Part shown: positions 48,467 through 59,980 of the stretch, in pieces
How the letters are laid out: each line of letters begins with the position of its first letter
How positions within the stretch are numbered: position 1 is the first letter of the stretch
Assembly (NCBI GenBank): GCA_032433595.1
Contig: JASWJB010000035.1
Coordinates: forward strand, 151,267 to 215,266
Reading direction: 5' to 3'
DNA from: Conoideocrella luteorostrata
Lineage: Eukaryota; Ascomycota; Sordariomycetes; Hypocreales; Clavicipitaceae
DNA length: 64,000 bases
Notes under the pieces: model-generated
What the model was told of the DNA's origin: nothing
The model's input: the letters and a program-made list of their open reading frames with translations, nothing else
Database searches by the model: none
Made by a program: the position numbers and the translations under genes

Positions 48467-51337
48467 ATGCGTTGGGGTAAAAAGTAATCTACTGCCCCAA
48501 TAGATTCTAGACCAGAATGAATAGCTCTTTGAGTCCGGATCGTAAATTTTCAGAGCGAACGGTATAATCGCATCGTTATGGACAATATTTCCTTCACGAA
48601 AGTGAAAGCCCCAATTTTCAGCTGAGTAATTGAAGAATGCGTCCGTGTCGATGGGTAAGAAGGCAATCTCTTTATTCGAATCTGATGAAAAGCTAACATT
48701 GAGTTTGGAGTTCCATTCCGCGCCAGTAGAAAGACTCGCGTCCGAGTTAAAGAAGTTTAGGCAGAGCACGCAAGCCCGCGCAAGAACAGTGTGTGCGTGA
48801 TGTATCGTGATGGAATGACGCCAATACAGCTCCGGCGGAACGATTGGAAGCGATGCAAAATCAGTGACGAGGAATTCGCGCGCAGTTTGATGTAAGAAAT
48901 AAACTTTGCCCTGATGGATCGAGATAAATAACCCACACCAACGTCGAAGACTTTGCTCGAAGTCTTTTTCCGCCTCTAGGTCAAGGTCATCTACAGACTG
49001 CGATCTCATGTGAATATTCATAGCAATGTTCATTTCTGGCACTGTTAATGGCCTGCTGGCCGCCAGGATAATGCACAAAGCCTTCTTGGCCAAGTCTGGT
49101 TCCGTAGACTTGCTTAGAATCTGTTCATAAGCATCGTCGACAGTCGCCGGCAAAGATCCAATAACCAACTTAATTCCCGTTTCATTCTTTGTGAAACCTT
49201 TTGTCTCCAAGTGCCTAAATACGAGATACACCCAAAGGTAGGTGCGGTGTGAGATTTCAAGCAATTGATGTACCAGGAAATTCTTGACTTTGTCTGGAAG
49301 CCTTTTCTCCACTGCTAGTTGATTGACTCGGTATTCAACAACACGGCTGACTTCTTGACTAATAGCTTCTGACTCTTCTTCTCCTGGTATGTGAATACTT
49401 GGGAAGGCATCTAAGAGTCTATTGAATCTAGACACAATCTGCTCGTATGGTCGGCTTGTTAAAAGCCACTTAATCTGGCCATGGCCCGATTGATTGTTGT
49501 GAAATTGGCTTTCCACGTTCCTCACTAGATTTTCAAACTCTGGCTCGGCACATTCATCCAATGCGTCTAGAACTAAGACTACGGACCCGGCTAGAGGATC
49601 TTGTAAAGCATTCCCCAGGATCGTCCAGAGCGAATGTGTCGAGTTAACTAACCTTGGCCCATTCTCCCGGAATTGTGGTAAGGCATGCTTAATTAAGCAA
49701 GGGCGCCGAGAGAAGAGCTGGTGTAGTAAAGCGCACAGCGCCTGGTAAACTTTATTCTGGTCATGGTCTTTAAAGAAGAAGTAACAAATTGCTGATGACC
49801 GTGATAGGTTATAATCAATTAAGTACTTAGCTAGCACTGACTTTCCACAGCCAGGGTCCGCCGAGACTAGTAATAGTCCGGAGTCCTTTTTTAACCACTC
49901 TTGAAAATTGTTATGCTGAAGGAACCACTGACATGTGCCTTCCACTCGTTTTTCCACGCGGTCCTTGTACCATTCGTAGGTGGTGTCTTTGTTGCTCTCG
50001 GTAAGGCGGAATAATTGAAGACACTTCATATGCTCAGCGGATTGTTGACGTTGAGCCGAGTCTTCTTGAATCTCAAGCTGTCTCTGCGATACACTCAGGT
50101 GCTCTTCTCCAAGTTCTTGTAGGCCTGCCGAAGTTGCTAGGATTAATACATGATGATATTCTTGGATTTCCGGGGGCTAACCTCTTAAAATGTCGCTAAC
50201 TCTCCTACCGGTCTTAACACTCTTTGGCGGAATTCTGCATAGAAGATCCTTTGCGTAGGCAGCTGCTGCCATTGCTGCATAGCCCTGCCACTCATTGTTT
50301 TTATGTGTGTCTGCATAGTCACATATGCCGCGGATCACCAAGCAGGGAAATTGGTTCATTAAGCCAGCTGCTTCCATTTCGAAGCACTGGATGTCCTTCT
50401 CTGCTATAAGTCTGTCGCGGATTGTAGCATCCTTCATCACTTGATTCGCTGAGGCGATGAGCCCGTAATGAATAGCCGGGTTGTCATCGTGTTCGGTCCG
50501 TTCACGTCGCCGTACTAGTTTTGATGGGTTACTATCACAGCATTCCATGCAACTTGCATCATTATTCGAGGGATGAGTGACTTTAGACTGATATAGTCTG
50601 TCGGTGCTTGGATGCGGTCGCTTATACTTGCGCTGGAGTCGTGGGGCTTTCTGAAGAATGCTCTTGATAGTCTCTTCGATCTGATGGCCTGCACTCTCGT
50701 ACTTAGTCCTAAGCCCAAGCATCGCAGCTCGGAGAAAGGCTGGCGGCTGGTTTAGAAAGCCCGTTGTGTGGAAGCCTCCATCTTGTATCGTCTTGCCAAA
50801 GTCGTACTGGAACACACCACCAGTCCCGTTACCTGGCTCGCTGACGACTACATCTCCAAGGCGTATGTCATGCTTTTGACTTGGCGCACCGCCGCCAATA
50901 CCCACCATTAGACCGATCCTAACGTTGGGAAAGCTGCGAGCCAGATCTTTAGCGACACTTGCTGCAGCGGCTATACCGTACTCAGGCAAGCCAACAATGA
51001 CGACATTGTGTTTCCCAACTCGGCCCAAGGTATAATCGTTATCATCGTTGTCGGGGATACACTCTAGTCCCTTGTGTTTTTCGTCAAGAAATGCCTCGGC
51101 GGCAACGCGCTCCGTGCTTATCGCGCAGATCCAGCCCACGGTGTAGTCGCTGGGGCTCAATTCTCGCTCGAGTGCATCGTCCGGCGGCGTCCGAGCATTA
51201 TCACACCGTGCCTCCGGCCTCTCTTCTCGACTTAAGGCAACATCTGAAATATTCCAAGCACCGCCTCCCGAATTTATGTCTGTACTTCCCCTGGCACTAT
51301 CATCTTCGCCCCTCGAAGTGCTGTATCCGGCCACCAT
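47369..51337 (-). CDS. NLR protein 2: PNP-like, NACHT, ankyrin array interrupted by two stop codons
   Basis: Tandem paralogue of NLR 1. Exons are 51337-50182 and 50124-47621; the intron is 50181-50125; 1,219 aa to the first stop. Residues about 60-385 are a PNP_UDP_1-like domain (YTVGWICAISTERVAAEAFL, LMVGIGGGAP, IRLGDVVVSEPG, HYGLIASA, CFEMEAAGLMN, LVIRGICDYAD), preceded by a 60-residue acidic/Ser-rich leader. The NACHT Walker A is VSADPGCGKSVLAK (about 472-485) and Walker B VVLVLDALDEC (about 567-577). Ankyrin units of exactly 33 aa start at about residue 939. TAG at 47623-47621 ends the frame inside the ninth unit; the same frame stays ankyrin-coding to TAA at 47371-47369 except for one TGA at 47572-47570. 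The feature covers this dead tail. The shorter protein could still work. Confidence 0.9.
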
Positions 51338-51979
51338 GGCGCCGGTGACTTGGCTGCCTTGGCTGCCCGATGGGCGACGGAGCGGGCAAATGCTGCTGCC
51401 TCACGATGAACAAAGGCAAGCAAAAGCAAACCGGTTGCTGCGGTGGCGATGACAGATTCACGAATTGGCGATCGGAGAGGAAGAAGGGCAGTGGTCACCA
51501 ACTTTGGTAGGAGGGAAAGCATTCCCTGATGTTGATCATCATGCGTAAGGCCTTGGTTGTCGGCGACCGACCAACGGATACCCTACTGCATCAGGTTGCG
51601 GGCGCTGTCACAACAACTGGGCGGGCACCAATGATATGATAAGTATACTGAGGCTACAGCCTCACTTTTTCGGGTCGCAACTTCGCTACTGGTCACAAAA
51701 ACGCTCCACCCACCAAAACGCGCCTTTTCACTCGTATATTGAGTTAACCTCTTCGCAAATATCTGCCACCACCGACTGGGTCGACTATATACAATGTTTC
51801 TAAGGCACCTGCTAGATGCATTTCCCTGCGAGCTTGCTGTAGCCTTATACGCTCTTTCCATCGCATTATGACGTCTCGTTGCCCGCCCGCTCTAATATGT
51901 ACCTCGCAGCATCCTCATCGTCATGATCAGATTGACAGACCATCCTACGCCCATCGGCCACTGTGATGATCCCACCATG
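51338..51979. other. Upstream region of NLR 2
   Basis: Likely promoter of the second NLR. A short minus frame of 82 codons (51522-51274) overlaps the NLR start in another frame; it has a hydrophobic N-terminal half and a basic, Ala-rich part (FARSVAHRAAKAAKSPAPWW). I cannot tell whether it is translated. Confidence 0.35.
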
Positions 51980-53317
51980 CTATAACGTCCTATTTCTGCC
52001 TGCTTTACGGTGTTTTCTTAGTTCCTCAATCATCCTCGTACGCGATAGGTCTTTCGTAGTCTGACGGATTTCAGCTGACTGGACTAGAGCCCCGTGAATT
52101 AACCGATTCATTTCGTTCTTTAAGGCCGGCTGCAACTCATCCGGGGCGTCGTGAAAGTCATCAATCTCGGCAGCTACCTTGTTCAGCCGTCGTAATGTGT
52201 AAGGAGCACGAAACGGTGATGATGACGGCTGACCAGTTGTCGGCGGAGTTGTGATCTCAGAGGCGGGGATTGGATGCAATCGTCGGATCAGTTCAAAAAT
52301 CGGTTGCGGATTCGAGGGCACAGTGCCAGTCTTTTTGAATGCAGACAATATGGTAGATTCTTTCAGCAGCAGTCGTCGTACCGATTCAATCATAGCTAGG
52401 AGTTCTGACTTAGTGATATGGAGGCAGCCATCACGGACAGCCGACCATGTCTAACGCCTCAGCGTGATAGTGCTTCAATGGCTGAAGGACAACGAACCCA
52501 ACGGCTGAAGAATATGGGTGAGATATGGGGGCAAGCAAAAGAGTATGATGTCCTGGTCTTCTGCATACTGGATGAATTCCACCGTGTGGTGTGAACGATG
52601 CCCATCGATGATGAGCTGCTTGTACTGCTCGGTCCACTCCTCGGCAGTGTGTTTGTCTAAATACTTGATCCATTCGAGACTCTGTTCATCGTTTGTGAAC
52701 CCGGTTTGTGATGAATCAATTGTGGTATCGTCGTTAGGCTCAGGAATTCGATAGAGTGTGCTTTGATGAACGGTCTAGGTAAGATGCTCTAGATCTTTGA
52801 TGACAACCATTCGACCTTTTCCAATCCCAATCCTGAGCCTGGTCACAGTCGTGGAGTAATTCGAAATACATCATTACTTTCTTCACACTGCCGGCATCCT
52901 GCTTATTGTAATCTCGATTTTTTTTTTTTTTTTTTTTGGGAGAGAACAGAATATTCGTGGCGCTTCATGAAGTGATGAACCCATTTTGGCTCAACATTGG
53001 GTTGTGGAAACTTCCCAGTATTATCGCGCAAAATCAGACTTGCAGCGTCTTTGATGAATTGTTTACGGATTAAAAGAGTCATCTTATCTAGGTGATCGGT
53101 GTATCTACATACAGCAATCTCCTCAGGCTCTGTCAGCCATGCGCTGCTTGCATGACGACCCTTTTTTAGGTGGTACTCCGGATAGACGACGGCGTAAACG
53201 GTCGCGCAGAACATTGTATTTCTTAGAAAAGACCCTCTGCTTTGCCTTCGGATTAGTCTTGATGTGTTGAGAAGCCCCATTAACACGAAGATCAACGTTA
53301 TTAGCGGTGGATTCCAT
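51980..53317 (-). mobile_element. Decayed pogo/Fot-type (DDE_1) DNA transposon
   Basis: Pieces of one transposase appear in the right order on the minus strand but in different frames. An N-terminal helix-turn-helix part lies at about 53317-53170 (SKKYNVLRDRLRRRLSG). A CENP-B-like part lies at about 53160-52950 (LTEPEEIAVCRYTDHLDK, KQFIKDAASLILRDNTGK, WVHHFMKRHEY). Then comes a 20-nt T run at 52918-52937. The C-terminal DDE part is at about 52690-52440 (YKQLIIDGHRSHHTVEFI, FCLPPYLTHILQPL), and the family's tail at 52393-51980 (ESTILSAFKKTGTVPSNPQP). Several frameshifts and stops, and no identifiable first catalytic Asp region, mean it is inactive. Terminal inverted repeats and a TA duplication were not located. 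Confidence 0.8.
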
Positions 53318-53509
53318 CGTGGTGCGTGTTGGGTGTACTGCGACGCGAGAAGGCTGGGGGAATGGTTCGACAAATGCTGCACCTTCTCAATACTGAAGCC
53401 TTCGCAGGAGACCTACGGGAGCGGTCGAAGAAAAGACTCAACCAATTCAGCAATGAAAATCCACGCTATCACTTCCTGTCGGCCGATGATGACTTGCTCT
53501 TTGACCCCT

Positions 53510-53700
53510 CATATCACTACTTGCACAGCACTTCAAATTGCAGCTTCGGTGAAAAATCTCAAAGTAGTCCGGCTCCTGCTCGATCGTGGCGCTGATGGCA
53601 ATGCTTCTGGAGCAGGTTTTGAAGCTACAGCACTTCAAATTGCGGTTTCCGAAGAAAATCTCAAAATGGTCCAGCTCAGAGAAATGCATATTGCTCAGTC
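53510..53700 (+). pseudogene. Isolated ankyrin-repeat fragment
   Basis: The plus frame reads TALQIAASVKNLKVVRLLLD, RGADGNASGAGFEA, then TALQIAVSEENLKMVQL: about one and a half ankyrin repeats, with no start, NACHT or other domain nearby. It is opposite in strand to the two NLR genes and abuts the transposon relic. It is most likely a leftover of another ankyrin gene. Confidence 0.6.
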
Positions 53701-53749
53701 AAGCTCCGGAGCATGCTTCAGCGACAAAACTTCCAAATTTATGTTTTAG

Positions 53750-54816
53750 CCGCGCATCTCAATTTCTCTCAGCTTTCGCCGCTTAATCAACATTTGCCAG
53801 TTCCAGAAAGCTTCATGCCTCGGACCAGGTCGCAGAAGAAAGGAAAGCATTTCCTGACATTTAGCTGGACAAGCTAGGCAAGTACCCGCTCATGATTTCC
53901 AAGTCATACTTATTTATTATCAAAAGCCGGACTAGTTTCAATCGTCGACCGCTCTTGCCCTTGCATCGCCTCTTCGACTGCTTATTCCTTTTCCAATATG
54001 TTTCCTGGTTTGTTATGGGGTAGAACTGACGGGTGGAAGAACATGGCTGTGGGAGGCATTGAGTTGCATTATTGTCGCGTTGGTCGGGCGAAATCGGCGG
54101 AACAATAAGTCTTTCAAGTATTTTAAAAACTTACCGCCAGAATCTCTGGGAGCCAGAGCCGACGCGCAAAAGGTGGCCTGCTAAAAGTTGCAGAGTAGCA
54201 CCGCCTTCCAGTCGGGTTTGAGCTCAAAAGCTACCAGAGAGAGACGGTCACTGTACGGAGTAGTATGAATGACGATAGAGCGATGGAGATTTTTTTTACT
54301 CATTTTGTTTCTAAAAAACATGTAACCCGGCAAAGCAACAGGTTTGGCTGATCTCCATGAGTTGTTTGTCGGCGTGTGCCATTTCGACGACGATGCGATT
54401 GCTCAACCGTGGAAATAAAATTTGCCGCTTGATGAGCCAACTATCTGACCAAGGGAAAAATGCAATCAAGGATATCGTTTCCAAAGAAAAGGATTGGCGA
54501 AAAATTAGGTGGCCCCAGCCATCATCGCGTGTGTGATGAACTACAAAGCGTTTGCCCTATGTGGCCACAGTTGCTCAGCCCGCCCTCCCGTAAGAACAAT
54601 TGATTCAGGTTACTTATCTCGGCTTCAACTCCAATAATTTGTATATCGCCGTCCAAATCGGGCTTGGCTCATTCGCATTACATTCTAAACTCACTAACAC
54701 CATCGTTTACATCACCAATATCTCTGTGACGTACCATACAGTCTAGGTACAGTTGCTAATAAAATGCAGTCAAACCAATTCGCATTTACAATATACCGGC
54801 ATTAAACACTTTATTA
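53750..54816. other. Intergenic, nothing recognised
   Basis: No gene-like frame. One exact TACGGAGTA copy is at 54254-54262. Confidence 0.4.
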
Positions 54817-54861
54817 TTGATCAATCCTCACGATACACAAAAGTCAAATCACATCTGCACC

Positions 54862-55125
54862 ATGCCCCCAATACTAGACTTCAATTGCGCCATCATCACC
54901 ATTGGCGAGGGTGGCATTGGTAAAGCCATAGCACAGTGCTTCGTATCCCTCAACAAAAAAGTATTTCTAGTCGGACGCACAAAATCCAATCTAGCACAAA
55001 CCGCCAGGGAGAGCAAAGCATTGGGATACTACGTTCTCGATGTGGGCAAAATATCTAATATATCCCCTTTTGTAAATCGCATCACAAAGGAGCACCCGGG
55101 CAGGGCGTTGGAGTTAGCACAATGA
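54862..55125 (+). pseudogene. 5' fragment of a short-chain dehydrogenase
   Basis: From ATG at 54862 (MPPILDFNCAIIT) the frame reads the beginning of a classical SDR: CAIITIGEGGIGKAIAQCF, then KKVFLVGRTKSNL, then YYVLDVG. The usual TGGxGGIG motif is altered to TIGEGGIG, and the frame stops after 87 codons (HPGRALELAQ), where the NNAG and YxxxK regions should follow. I found no continuation downstream, so this is a truncated copy. Confidence 0.7.
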
Positions 55126-56616
55126 AGAATGCAGAGGCGCCGTTTGAGACGTATTGAGACTAAACCTAACTAATTCCACGATGGAGATGGTCTGTGTGAC
55201 GAGCAACGATCGCGGCATGCAAATGCTAAAGAACGAGGCCAGCCCCTTCATCGTGATGCCTCGACTTGGCAAATGCCATCATGAAGGAAGTTAAATCCAG
55301 CATCATGCTTGTTCCTCGTCATTCTGAAAGCACATCCCTGGCTATCCCCGCTCGGGCCCGGCCTCAGCTGAGGACGGCCGGCGATTTTAAGGGCGCCGTA
55401 GTGGATTCAGAATAGTGCGTAAAGAGTCATATCGTTACGTATTCTCGTAATGGCCGACCATGACGCGGGTGAAAGCAGATGAGCCCTCATGGTGCGTGAG
55501 ACGTAGAAGTGGATTGAGGATCGAGCCTGGTGTCGTGGGCAGATGCAGAAGGGGAGCAGCAGCAACGACGGGTGGCGTACAAGCCCTGAAGCCAGACGGT
55601 AGACGCATCTACGATTGCAGCTGCAGCTGCAGTGACCACTAAAAATCGCTGGCTCTGTAGCAGCCTTAGGCGGGGTCTTGCGCTGCACGTCAGTGTTAGG
55701 CTTCATTTCTGCCCCTTCACGGTCCCCACAGTGCCATAATTGTCCTTGTCATCTCAATCTAGTGCATCTTTCTGAGTGAGACGCGAACCCAATGGTGGTG
55801 GGGCTGACAATAAGGTGTTCCGAATTCAGTACATTCCACAAACAATAGAACAAAGTATATAACGCCGAAAAGGATGCGCAAAGATTGAAAGAAGGCGACG
55901 GCAACGACTTGTTGTACAAGAACTTACTGGTAGACCAAATTACTCAACCCAAGGCAGATGGAGAAGATGTCCAGCGACGAGTCAGGCGACGAAAGTCAGT
56001 TCGAAAAGGGAACTCCCAGAGGACACAAGTTCCAAGACAAGAACGAGAAGAAGGTTTGTGACAAGCGTCCCTTGCTCAGCAGTAAGATTCGCTCCGTTGC
56101 GAAACTTATGTCACGGATGTTGGCCCTGCAAGGAACAGGTTTTGAGACAGATTGTTCTGCTCAACAACGTGAGGAACGCCGAATATCGAATCATCACTTC
56201 ACTCGCTGTGACACGGACACGGGAGTAGGTTGCCGCGGAGCTTTTTTAAAGTGAGCAGTAGTTGGTTCACCGTGCCGTAGCCCGCTTCTGGCCCCCCAAC
56301 GGCCTGGCACTTGGCAACTCACTGCCAGCTGCCCCGCACTGGCAGCCGCCGATATAGGACCCTTGATGGGCTCTGCCAGCCTCTATTACACCTAGCCAGC
56401 TCCTCAGCACAACACTGGCTCGCAGCGAGGATCTTCCCGCCCTCCACCTCGTTAGCGTCTTTCGGCCTGTTCCGTACAAGAGGGAGTGCCACCAATCGTT
56501 CGTCGAGGCTGTTCCACTCTGCGTGTATTAGATGGTGATTCTGTTCAGAGTTTGCGTCCTAGCCCTTGATTACATTGCAATCCTTACTTTTGTCTTGCCC
56601 AATTGAACGGAAGAGG
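55126..56616. other. Region upstream of the RdRP gene
   Basis: A 98-codon plus frame (55958-56254, MEKMSSDESGDESQFEKG...) is acidic then basic and could be an upstream exon of the RdRP or chance. No splice link to the RdRP could be shown. Otherwise nothing was recognised. Confidence 0.35.
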
Positions 56617-59600
56617 ATGTCAGTGGACGCCTCACCCCGTTCCAAGCGAGCCAAACACCAGTTCAGCCAAGAGCTGTCTGAAACATACAACAAAATCGAT
56701 GCTATTCCATCGAGATCGAGTCGAAGTCCTTACAAAGCAAAAAACGACCTTTCCTTTGATGTAGCTGATAATGCAAGGTTGTTGTTCCAGGATTTCTCGT
56801 CTTCTTTTTCATCCTCGGCCCCGTCACAAAACACTTCATTTTCAACATTAAAAGGCATCTCAGCTGGGTCTTCAAACAACACCTCCTTCACCACAAATGA
56901 TCCCATAGATGCAGAAGACGGCCAATCAGAATACTTCAGCAGTCATGAAATCCTTAGCGACACGGAAACTGGCTCTGAGAAGCTACAGCCGAGATGTGAA
57001 ATACCCGAACATTTCGAGAAGAGGTTGAAGGATGTATTCCGTAAGTCAATTTTGGGGTTTGATCGTGAGGCGAAAAATTTATTTACGATGTGAGCATAGC
57101 TAGATCGAGAAACGGAAATTTTGATAACGTGCCATTGGCTGTCATTTGGGAAGCCAATCGATATGCCTCGCATTGCAGTGTGGACATCGGAGACATTGAC
57201 ATACATTACTGTAATTACACAAGTTATCGGGAATTTCTTTCGAGCATGATGACCCACGATACATTTAGTGGCAAACAACCTCCGCCCCCTACCAGTGAGG
57301 CAGTGTGGGAAGCTGCCTTGAAAACGTTCCAGAGTGGAACCGATGGCGTTGTGATGTCGGGCACGCTTGTGCCCGTGAAGCGTCGTGATGGACCGCTATT
57401 CCATCTCAAGCTCAATCCGTTACGTCTTGATAAATCCAATCGAATCTTCCGGCGCTTTGGATCGGACCGGTTCCTGGTCCTGAAGATACCCTCAACCTCT
57501 GACCTTCAGCGGATCACCAAATGTGGTGAGCGTTTAAAGAAAGAGTATATTGGAACCTGGTTGACAAGAAGGGGACATTACTTTCTGGGACGTCAGTGGT
57601 CTGCCTTCTTCTACAAGGCAGAGAAAGAAAAAAGCAAGAAGCACAGAGTAAACAAGGATGAAAAGCGAATCATGTGGTACAAAGTCTTCTTCTTTGCCTG
57701 CAGTGGAGACATGTTCCGCAAAAGTCCTAACGGGTCGCTCCCAGCACATGACGCTGCAGCCAACCTCGCTCAACGGCAGAGTGTCAGTCTTGATCAACTT
57801 GTAAAGTGGATGATCGGAGATTTTGCAAATTCGTCACAACAGCTGCCTAAGCTGTACTCGCGGATTTCGCTCAGTGAGTTCACAAAACGCCACTGCTAGT
57901 TTGACAAATATTTTCGGGTAAACGCAAGTTTCTGAAACAGTGCTTAGGTCTCAGCGATACCGTCCCTACGGTTGTTTTGGAGAAACATCAAATATATCAT
58001 GCTAGAGAGGATATTGGTAGCCAAATGGTTATGAATGATGGGATTGGTCGTCTCTCCATAACCTTGGCGCAACAGATTGCCCTTTGCTTGGGTCTCGCCC
58101 GTATACCGAGCGCCTTTCAGGCCCGGTTCGGAAGCGCCAAAGGCGTTTGGCTGGTTGATCGAAATGAGCCGCCCCCTCTTGGATGTGACGACTGGATTGT
58201 GACCTATCCCTCACAGAGGAAGTGGGATTGCAGCCAGGACGATGCGGCACATCGAACTTTCGAGGTCATCACATACTCTTCAGAAGTACGGTCGGCCTCC
58301 CTGAACTTACAGTTCATCCCTTTACTTCTTGAGCAGGCGGTAAATAAAACTGAAATGGCAGAAACTATTAAGAAGCACCTTCATGCGACTATCCGGGATG
58401 ATTTGTCCGTGCCGATTGATGCAATGTCCAACCCCGTTGAGCTACGCGGCTGGTTGGGACAGTCTCACGGTTCATCGGCGGATGACAACGCCCGTCCCCA
58501 AGAGCCATTGGGTGGCCGTTCCTACCGTTTGAAGGACTCTATGGCCGCGATGGTAGACCTTGGCTACACTCCCAAGAATAATGAATTGCTGAAGATTAAT
58601 TGTCAAAGTCTGGTAAATGACACCGTGGAAGCCCTTGAAGGAAAGATGAACATCAAAATTCCTTGCTCCGCTTATGTGTTAATGGCCGTAGACTTCTCTG
58701 GGACCTTGGCAGAAGATGAGGTTCACTTATCCTTCTCCACGAGTTTCGAAGTCGATGGTTTCTGTGACACCATGCTCGAAGGTATGGACGTTTTGGTGGG
58801 TCGAGTTCCAGCGCATCTGCCAAGTGACATCCAAAGAGTAAAGGTTGTATCAAATCCACATCTTCGACACATCAAAGACGTAATTATCTTCTCGATACAA
58901 GGCAAAAGACCGCTAGCAGACAAGCTTTCTGGTGGAGACTACGACGGCGACAGAGTATTGGTTAACTGGGATCAATCTTTCGTCCAAAATTTTGGTAACG
59001 CTCATATGCCTGAGAAACAGCCCGATCTGGTGGAGCTAGAGCTTGTCAAAAAACTTGACTTACCCATGAGTAAACTCAAAAGGAAATATAAGACTGATGA
59101 AGACATATGTGCCGAGTTTATGTACGAAGGCACCTCCTTCAACATGGGGCAATCGATGCTGGGTATATGCACCAAATACAAAGATAACTATTGTCGCCTG
59201 ATAGGCAGTGTAACGTCCCCGAAGATCACAAGGATAAGCATGCTTCTAGGTCTACTCGTGGACCAAGAGAAGCAGGGCTACGTGTTTGCAAACCACGACT
59301 GGCAAACGTTTCTGAAACTTCACGGGCTACCTTTGTTTATTCCTGAAGAAACACTGGGCACTAAAGTCGGAGAAAAGAAGCATATTATTGATGACCTGAG
59401 AGATGAGCTCGAAGCAGTCATTGAACAAACCAGGGAAAAGCTCGACGAGAACTTCGAAACCCCCAATGGCATGTGGTACGACCCAGACCTAACGAAGAGG
59501 TTCAATCATTATGACACGCGCTACCACTCAGAGCCGGACTGGGTCAAGCTGAGAAACAAGCTTCAGCAAGACATTGATCACTTAGCAGAACGGTGGAAGT

Positions 59601-59980
59601 CACTGAGTCGCGGTGAGAATGGTGAGCCATTTACTGATCGAATAGCCTCCTTTTACCCGCAGTGGCAACAAATCCAGCCCCCTGCCGAGCTGCGGACTTC
59701 CAAATTCGTCCAGATGCTACTGGAAGATGGGAGCACGAATCCCCATATCAGCAATTGGGAGCTCCTCAAGGCGTCTTGTGCTATCCAGCGACGCACGAAA
59801 CACTCGAGCTTGTTTGTGTGGTATATGTCCGCGCATCAGCTTCTCCATTTGAAGCAACAAGCGTCATCGGAGCGCATTACGGGGGTGATCCCGGAGGTGT
59901 ATGCCGCTTTGCGGCCCAACTGGAAGTACATCGCAAGGCTGCGGGCGAATCGCACAGGCGAGGCGGAAGAAATGCCATAG
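56617..59980 (+). CDS. RNA-dependent RNA polymerase (QDE-1/RDR family, RNA silencing)
   Basis: A cellular two-barrel RdRP that makes double-stranded RNA for small-RNA pathways (quelling or meiotic silencing in Neurospora). Exons are 56617-57040, 57100-57873 and 57948-59980; introns of 59 and 74 bp; 1,076 aa. Joins: LKDVF/PRSRNGNF and SRISLS/LSDTVPT. The catalytic loop SGGDYDGDRV is intact, with D730, D732 and D734. Other family blocks: APLAVIWE-like VPLAVIWEANRYASHC, SRISL..SDTVPTVVLEKHQI, MNDGIGRLS, IPSAFQARFGSAKGVW, GRVPAHLPSDIQRVKVV and KDVIIFSIQGKRPLADKLS. The N-terminal 140 residues are Ser-rich and low-complexity. ATG at 56617 was chosen; an in-frame ATG at 56566 exists. Known fungal RdRPs are often longer, so an upstream exon may be missing. 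Confidence 0.92.
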
